A DNA stretch of 64,000 bases from Sphingobacterium pedocola. Lineage in GTDB: Bacteria; Bacteroidota; Bacteroidia; Sphingobacteriales; Sphingobacteriaceae. A program made the position numbers and the translations under genes. The first letter of the stretch is position 1. Every line of letters begins with the position of its first letter. This document shows positions 45,035-53,428 of the stretch, one piece after another. Under the pieces are notes generated by a model, which saw only the letters and a program-made list of their open reading frames with translations, had not been told where the DNA came from and made no database searches. The stretch is taken from the NCBI RefSeq assembly GCF_015209965.1, contig NZ_MU158690.1, forward strand, positions 124,854 through 188,853. The letters run 5' to 3'.

Positions 45035-46585
45035 ATGAATAATTTACCAATCATAGATTTAGCTGTCATAGCAGTTTATTTGCTGGCGATGATGCTGGTC
45101 GGTGTCTATTTTTCGAGAAAAAATACAACCTCTGAGGCCTATACAAAGGCTACTGGGAAGATTCCAGCCTGGGCGATAGGTATCTCGTTGTATGCAACAT
45201 TCCTCAGTTCTAACACGTTCCTAGGCGTTCCCGGAAAAGCCTACGGATCTAATTGGAATGCTTTTGTTTTTAGTTTATCGATGCCGCTAGCAGCGTTCAT
45301 AGCAGCAAAATATTTTGTCCCATTTTATCGCAAGCATACACAAGTTTCTGCTTATACGAATTTAGAAAATAGGTTTGGTACTTGGGCGAGGAGCTACGCT
45401 GTTATATGCTTTCTGCTAACCCAAGTGGCGAGAATGGGCTCGATTTTTTTCGGAATATCGCTCACCCTTCAGGCTCTGACGGGGCTGGATATGTCCTTAA
45501 TTATGCTGGTGACTGGGGTGTGTATTATCATCTATACGATTTTGGGCGGATTGGAGGCGGTAATATGGACAGAAGTGTTTCAGGGCATATTATTGACGAT
45601 AGGCGCACTGATTGTGATCGGAACCTTGGTATATGGTATTCCAGGGGGTGTAACTACCATTGTGGATATTGGTCTGCGGGACAACAAGTTTAGTTTAGGA
45701 TCCTTCTCGCTGACCGATTTTTCCTCTTCTACGTTTTGGGTGATCTTGCTGTATGGTTTTTTTATGAACCTCACGAACTTCGGGATGGACCAAAACTATG
45801 TCCAACGCTATCATGCTGCGTCAAATGCGAAAGAAGCAGCTAAGTCCGTGTGGTTGTGTACTTGGCTTTATCTACCGATTTCTTTGCTATTTTTCATTAT
45901 CGGAGCATGTTTATATGCGTATTACGACGTTAATCCGGAATTGTTAACAACGGTTAAAGAACAGGCAGCGATAGAGAGGATGGGTGTAACAGGTGGGGAT
46001 CTTGCCAATGTGGTGAAGACATTGACGCCGGCAGATTATGGAGATAAAGTATTGCCTCATTATATGGTGAATAACATTCCGGTGGGAATTTTGGGTCTGA
46101 TTGTTTCGGCAATTTTGGCAGCAGCCATGAGCACCATTAGTTCGGGAATGAATGCTTCGGCCACCGTTTTTACAGAAGATATCTATAAGCGTTATATTAA
46201 TCCGAATATTTCGGACAAAGGTAACCTGCGTCTATTGTTGATTGGTACAGGTGTATTTGGTGTGATAGGGATGTCTGCGGGAATTGCGATGATCGGTGTG
46301 CAGAGTATATTGGATGTATGGTGGACCCTGTCGGGAATCTTTGCCGGGGGTATGCTCGGTTTGTTCCTGCTAGGGATTACCAATAAAAAAGTAGGCAATA
46401 GCGATGCAATGCTCGCGACAGGAGTAGGAATAGCCGTTATTTTATGGATGACATTTTCCTATCTACTCCCGGAGGAGTACGCCTTTCTCAAAAATATGCT
46501 TCATGCAAACATGATTATCGTGGTTGGAACGATGGCAATCCTCTTGGTGGGGAATATCAGGCAGCGGTTAAGGCGTGAAGCGTAA
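45035..46585 (+). CDS. Sodium:solute symporter (SSS family)
   Basis: 516 aa with about 13-14 membrane helices. SSS signatures include IYTILGGLEAVIWTEVFQGILLTIGALIVI near residue 170 and AAAMSTISSGMNASATVFTEDIYKRY near 370. The family takes up sugars, sialic acid, amino or organic acids with Na+. Placed between a sugar isomerase-like gene and a DapA-family aldolase, a monosaccharide or sugar acid is the likely substrate. Confidence 0.93.
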   Translation: MNNLPIIDLAVIAVYLLAMMLVGVYFSRKNTTSEAYTKATGKIPAWAIGISLYATFLSSNTFLGVPGKAYGSNWNAFVFSLSMPLAAFIAAKYFVPFYRKHTQVSAYTNLENRFGTWARSYAVICFLLTQVARMGSIFFGISLTLQALTGLDMSLIMLVTGVCIIIYTILGGLEAVIWTEVFQGILLTIGALIVIGTLVYGIPGGVTTIVDIGLRDNKFSLGSFSLTDFSSSTFWVILLYGFFMNLTNFGMDQNYVQRYHAASNAKEAAKSVWLCTWLYLPISLLFFIIGACLYAYYDVNPELLTTVKEQAAIERMGVTGGDLANVVKTLTPADYGDKVLPHYMVNNIPVGILGLIVSAILAAAMSTISSGMNASATVFTEDIYKRYINPNISDKGNLRLLLIGTGVFGVIGMSAGIAMIGVQSILDVWWTLSGIFAGGMLGLFLLGITNKKVGNSDAMLATGVGIAVILWMTFSYLLPEEYAFLKNMLHANMIIVVGTMAILLVGNIRQRLRREA

Positions 46586-46621
46586 TGAGTGAAAGTAAAA
46601 AACATATTAATATTTTTAACA

Positions 46622-47554
46622 ATGAGTAACAGCAAAAAATTTATACCGGTAATGCTAACGCCGTTTAAAGAAGATTTATCTATTGATTATGATGTATTGG
46701 GTCAGTTGGTTGACTTTTATTTGGAGCGTGGGGCAGGGGGCTTGTTTGCCAACTGTCTTTCCAGCGAAATGTACCAACTATCGGTAGCAGAAATGGAGGA
46801 TTCTGTGCGTTATATTGTGCAGCGTGTCAATGGACGTGTTCCCATCGTCGCAACAGGTTCTTTTGGCGAAACCATAGCAAAGCAGGCGGAAAATGTGAAG
46901 AAAATATATAAAACAGGTGTTTCTGCGATTATTTTAATATCCGGTCTGTTGGCGAAAGAGGAGGACTCCGAAATGGTATTCAGCAAGAATGTTCATCAAT
47001 TACTGGACTTAACTGGAGACATTCCGGTCGGATTTTATGAATGCCCCGTGCCCTACAAGCGTGTTATATCTCCTGAATTGTTAGGGGAATTGGTCAGCAC
47101 AGGCCGCGTAAAATACCATAAAGATACCTGTCTGGATATCGTAAATGTGCGTCAAAAAATCGCCAATACCCAAACGGAACCCACTTTTGGACTATACGAT
47201 GCCTATATGGTGCATGCTGTGGAATCGCTAAAAGCTGGATCTGCAGGTCTATCCTGTATTCAAGGAAACTATTTCCCGGAGCTTGTGGTGTGGTTATGCG
47301 ACAACTACGCAAACACAGAAAGGCAGGCTGAGGTAACCAAAGTACAGGAATTTTTCGCAACGAATATGGATGTCATGCATGAGACTTATCCGGCTAGTGC
47401 AAAATATATTCTGGGACAACGTGGGCTGGACATAGGGTTGCCTTGTAGAAACGGAAGTCTACTGCCAGACGGCGCTATAGCCGCGCAGCTCGATCAGTTA
47501 TTAGCAAATTATGAATCGTTAGCCCAAGAAATCAATATTCTCCAAAAGATATAA
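46622..47554 (+). CDS. Dihydrodipicolinate synthase (DapA)-family aldolase
   Basis: 310 aa from the ATG at 46622; a GTG at 46589 would add 11 residues with no family support. TIM barrel with VMLTPFKEDLSIDYD, ANCLSSEMYQLS (the substrate loop, usually GTTGE), IVATGSFGE, GFYECPVPYKR (catalytic Tyr) and VKYHKDTCLD (Schiff-base Lys). Because the GTTGE motif is replaced by CLSSE, it is not DapA itself; N-acetylneuraminate lyase and keto-deoxy sugar acid aldolases are closer in role. Confidence 0.88.
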   Translation: MSNSKKFIPVMLTPFKEDLSIDYDVLGQLVDFYLERGAGGLFANCLSSEMYQLSVAEMEDSVRYIVQRVNGRVPIVATGSFGETIAKQAENVKKIYKTGVSAIILISGLLAKEEDSEMVFSKNVHQLLDLTGDIPVGFYECPVPYKRVISPELLGELVSTGRVKYHKDTCLDIVNVRQKIANTQTEPTFGLYDAYMVHAVESLKAGSAGLSCIQGNYFPELVVWLCDNYANTERQAEVTKVQEFFATNMDVMHETYPASAKYILGQRGLDIGLPCRNGSLLPDGAIAAQLDQLLANYESLAQEINILQKI

Positions 47555-47659
47555 ATAGTTTTGTTATACAATTATAAACAAAATATGGTGAGAACAAGGA
47601 ACCTATCACTGCTATTGTTGCAGTGTACAGTTAGGAAGAATGTTTAACAAATATATTGG

Positions 47660-47782
47660 GTATCTTTGACGACTCGTATAACGCTAGTAAAACGAGAGGG
47701 AGGTAATTTTGACTTGATTACCGATCATCGCACACCGTCCTTTTCACCAGATGGAGATTTTGTGGTGTACAATCAATCTTAA
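47660..47782 (+). pseudogene. Possible remnant of a beta-propeller (PD40/TolB-like) protein
   Basis: An open frame without a start ends at TAA 47780-47782 and reads ITDHRTPSFSPDGDFVVYNQS at its end. SFSPDG followed by a VVY strand is the hallmark of PD40/WD40-like repeats. Nothing upstream continues the similarity, so it would be a small leftover. Confidence 0.3.
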
Positions 47783-47858
47783 ACTATGACCAACTTTTCA
47801 CGGCTATAAACACGTAAACGTTAGCATCTACTTTAGTAAAAAACGACCAAATATACGA

Positions 47859-47917
47859 CAAGCCCCAACGGGGAGAAGGGGCTTGATCTACTAACCAATT
47901 ATAAACCTAACTTATGA
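47859..47917. ncRNA. Hairpin plus 27-nt conserved block, copy 2
   Basis: CAAGCCCC (47859-47866) pairs with GGGGCTTG (47878-47885) around a loop AACGGGGAGAA. The block 47891-47917 matches 7877-7903 at 25 of 27 positions. The stem differs fully from copy 1 while the CGGGGAGA loop core is kept, as expected for a structured RNA. An ATG ends the block, opening a 47-codon frame (47914-48057) that runs through the tRNA-like fold and is probably not real. Confidence 0.5.
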
Positions 47918-47922
47918 TAGTT

Positions 47923-47970
47923 GCAGAGGAAGGATTCGAACCTTCGGAACGTTACCGGCTAACGCTCTGC
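47923..47970 (-). other. tRNA-like three-way junction (acceptor plus T-arm), no anticodon arm
   Basis: On the minus strand: GCAGAG, a hairpin CGTTA-GCCGG-TAACG, four bases TTCC, a T-arm GAAGG-TTCGAAT-CCTTC, then CTCTGC and AACT. The closing 6-bp stem and both 5-bp stems are perfect. The T-loop TTCGAAT fits the tRNA consensus, and the acceptor/T-arm resembles bacterial class II tRNAs such as tRNA-Tyr. There is no anticodon arm within 48 nt. It may be an internally deleted tRNA gene or a tRNA-mimicking RNA. Confidence 0.5.
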
Positions 47971-48439
47971 GGACGGTCAATTCAATATAACCTGTGCGAA
48001 TATACGGGCGATTTTTTACATCTGCATAGACAGATTATTCATTTAATATTTCCTTAACAAATTCATGATATAGCAAAGGATGTGATGATTACACATGATT
48101 CACAAATATCACGGAGGGATTCCATTTTTCGCTATTAGTCAGTATGAGATGGCCTTTTGAGGAAGCGGGATTCTTAATCACAAGCAAGGACATGAAAATA
48201 GAGCACGTTAGCTATATGTTATGAAATCCCAAATAAACCAGATGACAGTGACGAAGTTGTTAATAATAACTTAATCAAAAATTATCGGCCTAATAATATC
48301 GTTCCTATATTTTTGGACTGAAAAGAGTAACCCATTAATATTCATGATAATTTAATATTTTATTGATATGTTATTTACAAATAATCCGTTCATTTATATA
48401 ATGATATACATTAACGATATCGTTCAATAAATTTGAATT
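47971..48439. other. Non-coding stretch upstream of the LpxH-like operon
   Basis: 469 bp, AT-rich, no convincing gene. A -7 box TAAATTTG lies at 48428-48435 just before the small frame at 48440. Confidence 0.45.
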
Positions 48440-48538
48440 ATGAAAACGATCACCTATTTTCTCCAAAGAATTTTCATTCGCCTGTTGCTAACCCAATTCT
48501 CTTCTTTCTCTTCTCCCCTCAGATTCCATAAAACATAA
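48440..48538 (+). CDS. Possible 32-residue leader ORF before the LpxH-like gene
   Basis: ATG at 48440 and TAA at 48536-48538, five bases before the next ATG. The product starts MKTITYFLQRIFIRLLLTQ and is basic and hydrophobic. It begins 4 bp after the -7-like box TAAATTTG, so it would be on an almost leaderless messenger. It may be a leader peptide, or simply 5' untranslated sequence. Confidence 0.35.
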   Translation: MKTITYFLQRIFIRLLLTQFSSFSSPLRFHKT

Positions 48539-48543
48539 TCAGC

Positions 48544-49398
48544 ATGAAAAAGAGAAAGATTGAAATTCTAGTATTGAGCGATATCCACCTCGGAACTTAT
48601 GGTTGCGAAGCCAAACGACTGCTACGTTACTTAAAAAGCGTCAATCCTAAAACGGTCGTGTTGAACGGCGACATCATCGATATTTGGCAGTTCAGTAAAC
48701 GATATTGGCCCACCAGCCACATGAAAATTGTGAAATACTTGATGCATCTTATCAATAAAAAGGTCACTGTCTATTATGTCACAGGAAACCATGATGAAAT
48801 GCTACGGAAATTCAGTGGTTTAAAAATGGGGTCCCTGCAAATTGTTGACAAAGTAATCTTAAACTTAGGTAACAATGAAAAGGCCTGGTTTTTTCATGGT
48901 GATGTTTTCGACGTAACGATGCAGCACTCTAAATGGCTTGCAAAGCTTGGGGCTGTAGGGTATGATACGTTAATTCAACTCAATAGATTTGCAAATTTCA
49001 TTTCAGAGCATGTTTTTAAAAGAGGAAAATTATCCTTTTCTAAGCGGATAAAAAACAGTGTGAAAGGAGCGGTAAAATTTATTAATAGTTTTGAAACTAC
49101 TGCTGCTGACATTGGCATCTCCAACCAGTATGATTACGTCGTATGTGGCCACATTCATCAACCCGAAATACGTAAAATAACGAATCGACACGGGTCGATT
49201 ACCTATTTAAATTCAGGTGATTGGATCGAGAATCTGACGGCATTAGAATATAACAAAGGGGAATGGACGCTTTATAAATACAATGAGTCGGAGATGAAAA
49301 GTGAAGTAGAGGAACAGCCGGAAGAAGCGGTTCTCTCCAATCATAAGCTTTTTGAAAATATGGTTAGCGACTTCAACTTAATGGCAGTGATGAAATGA
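48544..49398 (+). CDS. UDP-2,3-diacylglucosamine diphosphatase-like metallophosphatase
   Basis: 284 aa. Metallophosphoesterase motifs DIHLGTYGCEA, LNGDIIDIWQ, TGNHDE, WFFHGDVFD and VCGHIHQPE match the LpxH-like family, including the DxH, GDxxD and GNHD blocks. True LpxH cleaves UDP-diacylglucosamine in lipid A synthesis; paralogs beside glycosyltransferases probably act on other glycolipid intermediates. The gene overlaps the next by ATGA, indicating translational coupling. Confidence 0.88.
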   Translation: MKKRKIEILVLSDIHLGTYGCEAKRLLRYLKSVNPKTVVLNGDIIDIWQFSKRYWPTSHMKIVKYLMHLINKKVTVYYVTGNHDEMLRKFSGLKMGSLQIVDKVILNLGNNEKAWFFHGDVFDVTMQHSKWLAKLGAVGYDTLIQLNRFANFISEHVFKRGKLSFSKRIKNSVKGAVKFINSFETTAADIGISNQYDYVVCGHIHQPEIRKITNRHGSITYLNSGDWIENLTALEYNKGEWTLYKYNESEMKSEVEEQPEEAVLSNHKLFENMVSDFNLMAVMK

Positions 49399-50486
49399 AA
49401 ATCCTCTATGCGATACAGGGAACAGGAAATGGCCATATCAGCCGAGCTAGAGACATCATCCCTTTGCTGCAACGAAGGGGGGAGGTAGATATTTTGATCA
49501 GCGGAACAGAGGCAGATGTAGAACTGGGTTGTCCCGTAAAATATACTTTAAAAGGACTGAGTTTCGTTTTTGGTAAAAAGGGCGGTGTCGATCTTGTGTC
49601 TACATACCAAAAGGCAAAAATAAAAAGGTTTTACAATGAGTTAAAGTCCCTTTCCGTACTTGACTACGACCTAGTGATTAGCGACTTCGAACCCGTAAGT
49701 GCCTGGGCTTGTCGTCAGCAACATAAGGCATGTTATGCGTTAAGCCATCAATCTGCCGTATTAAACAAAAATGCGCCCTATCCGGAAAAGTTTGACCCGG
49801 TTGGTAAATGGATACTGAAGAACTATGCCCCCACGACGTCGCAATTTGGATTTCATTTTATGCAATATGACAAGCATATTTTCACGCCTTTAATACGCCA
49901 GGAAATAAGAAATGCCACTGTCACAAACGAGGGCCACTATACCGTTTACTTACCTGCATATAGTGATAAAAAAATGCTTAAAGTCCTTGGTGAGATCAAA
50001 AGCGTGAAATGGCAAGTTTTCTCGAAACATACAAAACAGGCTTACGATCATGAAAATATCAAAATCTTTCCTGTTTGCAATAGTTCATTTATCAAAAGTA
50101 TGGTATCGTCGGCGGGAGTAATATGTGGAGCAGGATTTGAAACGCCCGCTGAAGCACTTTTCCTGAAAAAGAAACTGATTGTAATCCCAATGAAAGGTCA
50201 GTATGAGCAACAATGTAATGCTGCCGCATTGCAACAAATGAACGTACCAATCCTGAAAAAACTTAGTTTAGCCAAGGTTAAAGAAATAAAGAAATGGTTG
50301 GAAACAGATGAGGAGATCGTTGTCAACTTCCCCGATTGTACGGAACAAATCATAGCAACGCTGTTCGCCGATTACCTCCAGACAAAAGATCAAAAATTGG
50401 ACAATAAAAAGACTAAGATATATTCCTTCAAACAAATAAGGAACCATCTTTTCAAGAATACACCCCTAGAAAATTATTACTATTAA
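49395..50486 (+). CDS. Glycosyltransferase of the MurG/GT28-like fold
   Basis: 363 aa. N-terminal ILYAIQGTGNGHISRARDIIPLL is the glycine-rich acceptor/membrane-side motif of GT-B enzymes of the MurG/UGT type, and VICGAGFETPAEALFLKKKLIVIPMKGQYEQQCNA is the donor-nucleotide site (GxGFxTxxEAL pattern). Proteins of this kind are annotated as conserved glycosyltransferase family protein. It is coupled to the LpxH-like gene by a 4-bp overlap and to the GH1 gene by TAATG, so the three form one unit. Glycolipid synthesis is inferred. Confidence 0.85.
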   Translation: MKILYAIQGTGNGHISRARDIIPLLQRRGEVDILISGTEADVELGCPVKYTLKGLSFVFGKKGGVDLVSTYQKAKIKRFYNELKSLSVLDYDLVISDFEPVSAWACRQQHKACYALSHQSAVLNKNAPYPEKFDPVGKWILKNYAPTTSQFGFHFMQYDKHIFTPLIRQEIRNATVTNEGHYTVYLPAYSDKKMLKVLGEIKSVKWQVFSKHTKQAYDHENIKIFPVCNSSFIKSMVSSAGVICGAGFETPAEALFLKKKLIVIPMKGQYEQQCNAAALQQMNVPILKKLSLAKVKEIKKWLETDEEIVVNFPDCTEQIIATLFADYLQTKDQKLDNKKTKIYSFKQIRNHLFKNTPLENYYY

Positions 50487-51820
50487 TGCTGTTGACTAAG
50501 GATGCCTTTGGCAAAGATTTTATGTGGGGAGTTTCTACCGCTGCTTATCAAATTGAAGGAGCTCACAACCAAGGAGGGAAGGGCCTTTCAATTTGGGATA
50601 TTTTTGTAAAGAAGAAGAATAAAATATTCCAAAACCAACATGGTGATACGACTTGTGATTTTTACAATCGTTATACCCAAGATTTGTATTTGATGTACAG
50701 CTTAAATATTCGCAATTATCGGTTTTCGATTTCGTGGAGCCGGATACTTCCAGACGGTACCGGTGAAATTAACGAGGAAGGGATCGATTTCTATAACCGG
50801 CTTATTGATATTTCCCTTGAGTTGGGTATTACCCCTTGGGTTACGCTCTATCACTGGGATCTTCCCGGTGCCCTTGAAGGAAAAGGCGGGTGGGTAAATC
50901 GTGATATCAGGGAATGGTTTGGTAATTATGTGTCTATTTGTGTCGCGCATTTTGGTGATCGGGTAACAAATTGGATGATCTTAAATGAACCATTGGTGTT
51001 TAGTGCCGCGGGGTATTTTCTAGGGGTGCACGCTCCTGGACGGAAGGGGTTGAATAATTTTTTGGCAGCCGCGCATCACGCCGCGCTTGCACAGGCACAT
51101 GGAGCAAGAGTTATTAAATCAATGCAAACGGACAGCAACGTAGGAACCACTTTTTCTTGTTCACACATAGAACCTTTCACGATGAAAGAAAAGGATATTC
51201 TCGCGGCTAAAAGAGCCGACGCATTGCTCAACAGGTTGTTTCTTGAGCCGTTGTTGGGATTAGGATATCCTACAAAGGACATCAAGATTCTGAATAGAAT
51301 TGAGAAATATATGAAACAAAATGATGAAAATGATCTGGTATTTAACATGGATTTCATCGGGATACAAAATTATACACGGGAGGTTATACGTTACGCAACG
51401 TTTGTCCCTTTTCTACAAGCAAAAATTGTGAGTGCAAAAGAACGCAAGGTTGAAATGACTTCGATGAATTGGGAGATCTATCCGGAGTCGATGTACCATA
51501 TGTTGAGAAAATATAATGCCTATCCAAATATTCCCCCGTTAATCATTACTGAAAATGGGGCCGCCTTTCCGGATGTGGTAGAAAGCAATCAGGTAGACGA
51601 CCGGAAGAGGATAAAATATCTACAGGATACCATTGTACAAGTATCGCGGGCAAAGCAAGAAGGTGTAAAGGTGAATGGGTATTTCGTTTGGACATTCCTC
51701 GATAACTTTGAATGGGCTGAAGGATATCACCCTAGATTCGGGCTGGTATATGTTGATTTTCAAACCCAGAATCGCATTGTAAAATCATCGGGGCATTGGT
51801 ATGCCAATTTCCTTAAATAG
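50486..51820 (+). CDS. GH1 family beta-glucosidase-like enzyme
   Basis: 444 aa, no signal peptide, so cytoplasmic. N-terminal signature DFMWGVSTAAYQIEGA; acid/base Glu in WMILNEPLVF near residue 168; nucleophile Glu in PLIITENGAAF near residue 356; NGYFVWTFLDNFEWAEGY supplies aglycone-site residues. Family members hydrolyse or transglycosylate beta-glucosides and beta-galactosides. Start codon shares its A with the preceding stop. Being fused to a glycosyltransferase operon, it could trim or remodel the product of that enzyme. Confidence 0.95.
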   Translation: MLLTKDAFGKDFMWGVSTAAYQIEGAHNQGGKGLSIWDIFVKKKNKIFQNQHGDTTCDFYNRYTQDLYLMYSLNIRNYRFSISWSRILPDGTGEINEEGIDFYNRLIDISLELGITPWVTLYHWDLPGALEGKGGWVNRDIREWFGNYVSICVAHFGDRVTNWMILNEPLVFSAAGYFLGVHAPGRKGLNNFLAAAHHAALAQAHGARVIKSMQTDSNVGTTFSCSHIEPFTMKEKDILAAKRADALLNRLFLEPLLGLGYPTKDIKILNRIEKYMKQNDENDLVFNMDFIGIQNYTREVIRYATFVPFLQAKIVSAKERKVEMTSMNWEIYPESMYHMLRKYNAYPNIPPLIITENGAAFPDVVESNQVDDRKRIKYLQDTIVQVSRAKQEGVKVNGYFVWTFLDNFEWAEGYHPRFGLVYVDFQTQNRIVKSSGHWYANFLK

Positions 51821-51836
51821 ACGGGTTCATCCAAAA

Positions 51837-51867
51837 AAAAAGACAACTGCTTAGCAGTTGTCTTTTT
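51837..51867. terminator. Terminator between the GH1 operon and tRNA-Glu
   Basis: Perfect 13-bp stem AAAAAGACAACTG (51837-51849) with CAGTTGTCTTTTT (51855-51867), loop CTTAG. A/T runs on both sides allow it to serve the GH1 gene on plus and the tRNA on minus. Confidence 0.88.
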
Positions 51868-51870
51868 AAG

Positions 51871-51942
51871 TAGCCCGTAGGGGAATCGAACCCCTGTTTC
51901 TAGAATGAAAATCTAACGTCCTAACCCCTAGACGAACGGGCC
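51871..51942 (-). tRNA. tRNA-Glu (anticodon TTC)
   Basis: 72 nt. On the minus strand the acceptor GGCCCGT pairs with ACGGGCT (one G-U), D-arm TCTAGGGGTTAGGA, anticodon loop ATTTTCATT with anticodon TTC, T-arm AGGGGTTCGATTCCCCT and discriminator A. CCA is not encoded. Confidence 0.97.
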
Positions 51943-52040
51943 ATTTTTGTTTTGGTGATGCAAATATAGGGGCTTTTTTATTAGTTCCAAAATATTTTTA
52001 CCACCAAAATTGTAACTTATTGGATTTTAATTTTTTATTT

Positions 52041-53315
52041 TTAAATAAGGTCAAATCCAATGTCTGTTCTGAAGTATTTTCCTTGGTAGAAAATACGTCC
52101 TGCGTCAGCTGTTGCTTGCTGCAAAGCGGAGAAAAGGTCATCTTGCAATGTCGTAACGGCTATAACACGGCCCCCTGCAGTTACCACTTCACCATCAACT
52201 TCCTTCGTGCCGGCATGAAAGACGATAGATTCCTTAACGTTCTCGATATTAGAAATGACTTTTCCGGATTGGTAATCTCCTGGGTAACCGCCCGACACCA
52301 GCATGACGGTAACTGCTGTTTTTGAAGAAACCGTATACGAGCGTGTTTCTAAATTTCCGTGTGCAACACCCTCCAAAAGATCCACTAGATCAGATTCGAT
52401 GCGCGGAAGTACTGACTCTGTTTCTGGATCTCCCATGCGTACATTGTATTCAATAACGAAGGGATCTCCTCCGACATTCATTAAGCCAATGAAAATAAAT
52501 CCTTTATACGGAATGTTGTCTTTTTTTAGACCTTCTACCGTAGGTCTGATAATACGCTCTTCCACTTTACTTAAGAATGTATCATCCGCAAATGGTACAG
52601 GGGAGATAGATCCCATTCCGCCCGTATTCAATCCCGTGTCTCCTTCGCCGATGCGTTTATAATCCTTGGCCGAAGGCAATACCTTATAGGAGTTACCATC
52701 GGTTAAGACAAATACAGAAAGCTCAATGCCTCGTAAAAATTCTTCGATGACGACCACACTGCTCGCATCACCGAATTTGGCATCGGCTATCATAGCGGTG
52801 AGTTCTGCTTTCGCGTTATCGATGGTTTCGCAGATCAAAACACCTTTACCGGCAGCTAATCCATCAGCCTTTAAAACTATTGGAAGATTTTGGGTTTCCA
52901 GATAGGTCAAACCTTCTTCTAAATTTGATTTATCGAAAGATTTGTATGCAGCGGTAGGGATATCATGTCTGAACATAAATTCCTTTGAGAAGTCTTTAGA
53001 TCCTTCTAGCTGAGCTCCAAGTTGTTGGGGGCCGATCACTGCAATGTGTTTAATGTCTTCTCTACCTAAGAAATAATCATGAATTCCTTTTACCAATGGT
53101 TCTTCGGGACCTACTAATATGATCGCTATTTTGTTTTCCAAAGCAAAGGTCGCTATTCCTTCAAAATCCGTTACTTCTAAAGGTACATTTTGACCATAAG
53201 TCCCCGTGCCGGCATTACCCGGAGCAATAAAGAGTTTTGATAATTTAGGGCTTTTTGCTAATTTATAAGCAAAGGCAGATTCACGTCCACCAGATCCAAC
53301 GATTAAGATATTCAT
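52041..53315 (-). CDS. purD: Phosphoribosylamine-glycine ligase (GAR synthetase)
   Basis: 424 aa from the ATG at 53315 (MNILIVGSGGRESA); longer frames upstream lack family support. ATP-grasp enzyme: N-domain GSGGREsAxA and FIAPGNAGTGTYGQNV, GPEEPLVKG, ATP-grasp KADGLAAGKGV near residue 143, VIEEFLRGIELSVF, LNTGGMGSISP and EYNVRMGDPETESVLPR (metal-binding Glu/Asn). Second step of purine synthesis. A TATCTTTG box only 4 nt before the ATG (53320-53327) suggests an almost leaderless transcript. Confidence 0.97.
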   Translation of the reverse strand: MNILIVGSGGRESAFAYKLAKSPKLSKLFIAPGNAGTGTYGQNVPLEVTDFEGIATFALENKIAIILVGPEEPLVKGIHDYFLGREDIKHIAVIGPQQLGAQLEGSKDFSKEFMFRHDIPTAAYKSFDKSNLEEGLTYLETQNLPIVLKADGLAAGKGVLICETIDNAKAELTAMIADAKFGDASSVVVIEEFLRGIELSVFVLTDGNSYKVLPSAKDYKRIGEGDTGLNTGGMGSISPVPFADDTFLSKVEERIIRPTVEGLKKDNIPYKGFIFIGLMNVGGDPFVIEYNVRMGDPETESVLPRIESDLVDLLEGVAHGNLETRSYTVSSKTAVTVMLVSGGYPGDYQSGKVISNIENVKESIVFHAGTKEVDGEVVTAGGRVIAVTTLQDDLFSALQQATADAGRIFYQGKYFRTDIGFDLI

Positions 53316-53319
53316 GTAG

Positions 53320-53327
53320 CAAAGATA
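53320..53327 (-). promoter_or_regulatory. Bacteroidota -7 box 4 bp before the purD start
   Basis: On the minus strand TATCTTTG is an exact match to TAnnTTTG; CTAC then ATG follow. Transcription would begin at or next to the A of the start codon. No convincing -33 TTG was found. Confidence 0.5.
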
Positions 53328-53428
53328 TTGATGTCTGTTAAGATTACATAAATTTTTACGTTTCATAATGCGAATTGCATAATATTTTTTATCTTTCACC
53401 TATCAGATTTAATCAATTGACAATAATT

